From contig NZ_VTFG01000002.1 in assembly GCF_008692035.1 (NCBI RefSeq), forward strand, positions 1,798,001 through 1,862,000: a stretch of 64,000 nt of DNA, in the 5' to 3' direction. The DNA is from Pseudomonas marginalis (lineage in GTDB: Bacteria > Pseudomonadota > Gammaproteobacteria > Pseudomonadales > Pseudomonadaceae). The notes under the pieces were generated by a model. It had not been told where the DNA came from. It searched no databases and was given only the letters and a program-made list of their open reading frames with translations. Below, in pieces: positions 61,270 through 64,000 of the stretch (positions within the stretch are counted from its first letter, which is position 1; every line of letters starts with the position of its first letter). A program made the position numbers and the translations under genes.

Positions 61270-61323
61270 CAAGCCCGCTCGCCACGACAAGCCGGTTCAC
61301 TACAACAAGCCCGCTCGCCACAG
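61252..61323 (+). repeat. Four tandem 18-bp copies of a REP end
   Basis: Four contiguous 18-base units occupy 61252-61269, 61270-61287, 61288-61305 and 61306-61323. The second reads CAAGCCCGCTCGCCACGA, and the others differ at one to six positions. The first unit is the right tip of the REPIN, so the array is an extension of it. It lies 28-99 bases upstream of the glycosyltransferase ATG. Confidence 0.9.
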
Positions 61324-61350
61324 GTTATTTACCAGACGCTGAGGGATACC

Positions 61351-62085
61351 ATGCATAACCCCTGCGCCCTGATCCCGGTCTACAACCACGAAGCCGCCGT
61401 GCCCGCCGTGGTCCACAGCCTGTTGAACAGTGGCCTGCCGTGCCTGTTGGTGGACGATGGCAGCAGCCCGGCCTGCGCAGCGGTGCTGGCGCAACTGGCG
61501 CGGCTGGACAATGTCACCCTGCTGACCCTGCCGACCAATCAGGGCAAGGGCGGCGCAGTGATGGCGGGCTTTCGCGAAGCGGCGCGCCTGGGCTTCAGCC
61601 ACGCCTTGCAGGTCGATGCCGACGGCCAGCACGACCTGCGTGAAGTCGAAACGTTTATCGACGCGTCCCGCAGGCAGCCCAACGCAATCATCTGCGGCTA
61701 CCCCGAATACGACGAAAGCGTGCCCAAGGGCCGTTTGTATGCGCGTTACCTGACCCATGTGTGGGTGTGGATCAACACCCTGTCACTGCAGATCCGCGAC
61801 TCGATGTGCGGCTTTCGCGTGTACCCGCTGGCACCGGTGCTGGCGCTGATGGACTCGGCCTATATCGGCACGCACATGGACTTCGACTCCGACATCCTGG
61901 TGCGCCTTGCCTGGCGCAACCAGCCGATGCGCTGGCTGCCGACCCAGGTGCATTACCCCGCCGACGGCCTGTCGCACTTCCGCCTGTTCCGCGACAACGT
62001 ACGCATCAGTGCCATGCACACCCGCCTGTTCTTCGGCATGTTGGTGCGTGCGCCGCTGATCCTGTGGCGACGGTGGCAGGCATGA
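61351..62085 (+). CDS. Family 2 glycosyltransferase of the polyene cluster
   Basis: A 244-residue GT2 enzyme. It starts MHNPCALIPVYNHEAAVPAVV after a GAGGGA, and shows LLVDDGSSPACAAVL, LQVDADGQHD (the DxD-type metal site) and RDSMCGFRVYP. Resembling dolichyl-phosphate-mannose-synthase-like transferases, it probably transfers a sugar onto a polyene or lipid intermediate. In E. coli-type clusters this domain is fused with the following acyltransferase (ApeJ); here they are separate genes with an ATGA overlap. Confidence 0.85.
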   Translation: MHNPCALIPVYNHEAAVPAVVHSLLNSGLPCLLVDDGSSPACAAVLAQLARLDNVTLLTLPTNQGKGGAVMAGFREAARLGFSHALQVDADGQHDLREVETFIDASRRQPNAIICGYPEYDESVPKGRLYARYLTHVWVWINTLSLQIRDSMCGFRVYPLAPVLALMDSAYIGTHMDFDSDILVRLAWRNQPMRWLPTQVHYPADGLSHFRLFRDNVRISAMHTRLFFGMLVRAPLILWRRWQA

Positions 62086-63017
62086 GCGACAGCACCAAGC
62101 ACTGGGCCGACCGCGAAGAACGCGGCAGCTACTGGCTGATGAAATTCACCGCCCTCGCCGCCAAGGTCCTCGGCCGCCGCCTGCTGAGCCCGGTGCTGTA
62201 CGGCATCGTGCTGTACTTCTTCCTGTTCGGCCGCACCGCGCGCCAGAGCGCCTGGCAATACCAGCAGCGCCTGGCCGACTGGAGCGGGCGCGATGAACTG
62301 CGCCCCAGCCAGCGCAGAGTCTTTGCCCAGTTCATGGCCTTCGCCGATGCCCTGCTCGACAAACTCGACGTGTGGAACGGCAAGCTGCGCCTGGAACAGA
62401 TCGAGATCAACGACCCGGCGAAACTGCGCGGGCAACTGCGCGCCGGGCGCGGACAGATGCTGGTGGGCGCCCACCTGGGCAACCTCGAAGTGTGCCGCGC
62501 GCTGGCGGAAATCGGCGAACAGGTCACCATGAACGTGCTGGTGCACACCAAGCACGCCGAACGCTTCAACCGCCTGCTGGGCGAAGCCGGTGCCACCCAC
62601 TTGCGCCTGATCCAGGTCAGCGAGCTGGACCCGGCCACCATGCTGCTGCTCAGCCAGCGCCTGGACGACGGCGAGTGGCTGGCGATTGCCGGCGACCGCG
62701 TGCCCTTGCATGGCGGGCGCACGGTGCGCGTGGATTTCCTCGGCCATGACGCCGCGTTCCCCCAAGGCCCGTGGCTGCTGGCGGGCCTGCTGAAGTGCCC
62801 GGTCAACCTGCTGATGTGCCTGAAACACCAGGGCCGCTATCGCCTGACCATCGAGCCCTTCGCGCAATTGATCGAATGGAAACGCAGCACCCGCGAGCAG
62901 GTCATCGCCCTGTGGACCGCGCGCTACGCCGCACGCCTGGGCCAGTTCTGCCTGGAAGCGCCCCAACAATGGTTCAACTTTTACCCTTTCTGGAAGACCG
63001 ATGACGACGCATCTTGA
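62082..63017 (+). CDS. LpxL/HtrB-type lipid acyltransferase
   Basis: A 311-residue acyltransferase of the lipid A late-acyltransferase family. An N-terminal membrane anchor (KVLGRRLLSPVLYGIVLYFFLFGRT) is followed by the catalytic motif VGAHLGNLEVCRAL (H-x4-E) and by LAIAGDRVPLHGGRTV. It should acylate the glycosylated intermediate made by the preceding gene; this is inference from cluster logic. Its end overlaps the ammonia-lyase gene by 17 bases. Confidence 0.85.
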   Translation: MSDSTKHWADREERGSYWLMKFTALAAKVLGRRLLSPVLYGIVLYFFLFGRTARQSAWQYQQRLADWSGRDELRPSQRRVFAQFMAFADALLDKLDVWNGKLRLEQIEINDPAKLRGQLRAGRGQMLVGAHLGNLEVCRALAEIGEQVTMNVLVHTKHAERFNRLLGEAGATHLRLIQVSELDPATMLLLSQRLDDGEWLAIAGDRVPLHGGRTVRVDFLGHDAAFPQGPWLLAGLLKCPVNLLMCLKHQGRYRLTIEPFAQLIEWKRSTREQVIALWTARYAARLGQFCLEAPQQWFNFYPFWKTDDDAS

Positions 63018-64000
63018 GCCGGTAACCTTTGGCGAACGCCCCCTGCGCATCGAAGACGTGCTGGCCCTGGCCAACCGTCAGGTGCCTACCCAGCTGCAAG
63101 GCGATGCCGCGTATCGCCAGCGCATCGCCAAGGGCGCACAGTTCCTCGACTCGCTGCTGGACAAGGAAGGCGTGATCTACGGCGTGACCACCGGCTACGG
63201 TGACTCCTGCGTGGTCGCGGTGCCGTTGCAACACGTGGAGGCCCTGCCCCGTCACCTGTACACCTTCCACGGTTGCGGCCTGGGCAAGTTGCTCGACGCC
63301 CAGGCCACCCGTGCGGTGCTGGCGGCGCGCTTGCAGTCGCTGTGCCACGGTGTCTCCGGGGTGCGCGTGGAACTGCTGGAGCGCCTGCATGGGTTCCTCG
63401 AACACGACGTGCTGCCGCTGATCCCGGAAGAAGGCTCGGTGGGCGCCAGCGGTGACCTGACCCCGCTGTCCTACGTGGCCGCGACCCTGTCCGGCGAGCG
63501 TGAAGTGCTGTTCCGTGGCGAGCGTCGCCAGGCAGCCGACGTGCATCGCGAACTCGGCTGGGAGCCGCTGGTACTGCGCCCCAAGGAAGCCCTGGCACTG
63601 ATGAACGGCACCGCGGTGATGACCGGCATCGCTTGCCTGGCCTTCGCCCGCGCCGATTACCTGCTGCAACTGGCCACCCGTATCACCGCGCTGAACGTGG
63701 TGGCGCTGCAAGGCAACCCGGAACACTTCGACGAGCGCCTGTTCGCCGCCAAGCCACATCCGGGGCAGATGCAAGTCGCCGCCTGGCTACGCGAGGATCT
63801 GGCGATCGACGCGCCGACCGCGCCGCTGCATCGCCTGCAGGATCGCTACTCGCTGCGCTGCGCGCCCCACGTCCTCGGCGTGCTGGCCGACAGCCTGAAC
63901 TGGCTGCGTTCGTTTATCGAGATCGAGCTGAACAGCGCCAACGACAACCCGATCATCGACGCCGAAGAAGAACGCGTGCTGCATGGCGGGCACTTCTACG
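63001..64000 (+). CDS. HAL/PAL/TAL-type ammonia-lyase, 5' part
   Basis: The first 333 codons of an aromatic amino acid/histidine ammonia-lyase; the gene runs off the window. The self-forming MIO cofactor site is Ala149-Ser150-Gly151 in GSVGASGDLTPLSY. The catalytic Tyr is Tyr60 in VIYGVTTGYGDS, and NSANDNPIID is near the edge. The substrate-selectivity pair, aligned with Ser-His in histidine lyases and His-Leu in tyrosine lyases, reads Phe89-His90. In a polyene cluster a lyase would make a cinnamate-type starter; the visible residues do not settle whether Tyr, Phe or His is used. The ATG lies 17 bases before the upstream stop. Confidence 0.88.
   Translation, partial: MTTHLEPVTFGERPLRIEDVLALANRQVPTQLQGDAAYRQRIAKGAQFLDSLLDKEGVIYGVTTGYGDSCVVAVPLQHVEALPRHLYTFHGCGLGKLLDAQATRAVLAARLQSLCHGVSGVRVELLERLHGFLEHDVLPLIPEEGSVGASGDLTPLSYVAATLSGEREVLFRGERRQAADVHRELGWEPLVLRPKEALALMNGTAVMTGIACLAFARADYLLQLATRITALNVVALQGNPEHFDERLFAAKPHPGQMQVAAWLREDLAIDAPTAPLHRLQDRYSLRCAPHVLGVLADSLNWLRSFIEIELNSANDNPIIDAEEERVLHGGHFY

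Noticed and set aside
61252..61323. Tandem 18-bp units considered as a small CRISPR array
   Set aside because: The units are contiguous with no spacers and derive from the adjoining REPIN; no cas genes are present.

Overview
The window comes from a high-GC gammaproteobacterium of the genus Pseudomonas, most likely the P. fluorescens group. This rests on gene order (waaF-waaC-waaG-waaP core LPS genes beside glnE, aceEF, a dipA-type c-di-GMP protein and msrA; then an acyl-CoA dehydrogenase, cvrA, an mscK-type channel and selO), strong G/C third-position codon bias, and intergenic REP/REPIN palindromes with GTGGGAGGGGGC-type arms. No tRNA, rRNA, insertion sequence, prophage or CRISPR array was seen. 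Comparisons with P. aeruginosa PAO1 are from memory of that genome, not from a search.

Layout. 0-6.3 kb: minus-strand outer-core LPS genes (glycosyltransferases, a PIG-L deacetylase, a Mig-14-like protein, a carbamoyltransferase). 6.5-13.3 kb: a TonB-dependent receptor and a complete sugar-type ABC importer that split the LPS locus. 13.4-20.4 kb: four consecutive kinase-fold genes, then waaG, waaC and waaF. 20.4-28.2 kb: glnE, diverging from the aceE-aceF pyruvate dehydrogenase operon. 28.4-34.2 kb: a GGDEF/EAL protein, msrA, rlmJ and metY. 34.2-37 kb: an isolated vgrG plus DUF4123 adaptor with no effector gene. 37.1-43 kb: divergent putP and putA, with several GGTTGCACC boxes between them. 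43-54.3 kb: acyl-CoA dehydrogenase, a small ZapA/ZapB-like pair, a chemoreceptor, cvrA, mscK and selO. 54.3-56.6 kb: a HigBA toxin-antitoxin pair with its operators, trxC and a lone ParA. 56.9-64 kb: the first part of an aryl-polyene-type pigment/lipid cluster that runs off the right edge.

How the genes work together. The LPS genes assemble and phosphorylate the heptose/hexose core. The aceEF operon makes acetyl-CoA and has two FadR-type palindromes at its predicted promoter. PutP imports proline and PutA oxidises it to glutamate; PutA's N-terminal DNA-binding domain probably acts on the GGTTGCACC boxes. The aryl-polyene block supplies a chain-length-factor-like ketosynthase, two acyl carrier proteins, acyltransferases, an acyl-activating enzyme fused to a hotdog dehydratase, a glycosyltransferase and an aromatic amino acid ammonia-lyase.

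No whole system here can be claimed as new. The observations most worth a second look are the effector-less vgrG/DUF4123 pair, the paired operators upstream of aceE, the six-box put region, the tandem two-kinase LPS protein, the hairpin next to the selO ribosome binding site, the divergent ZapA/ZapB pair, the REPIN with a four-fold 18-bp tail, and the Phe-His selectivity pair in the pigment-cluster ammonia-lyase.
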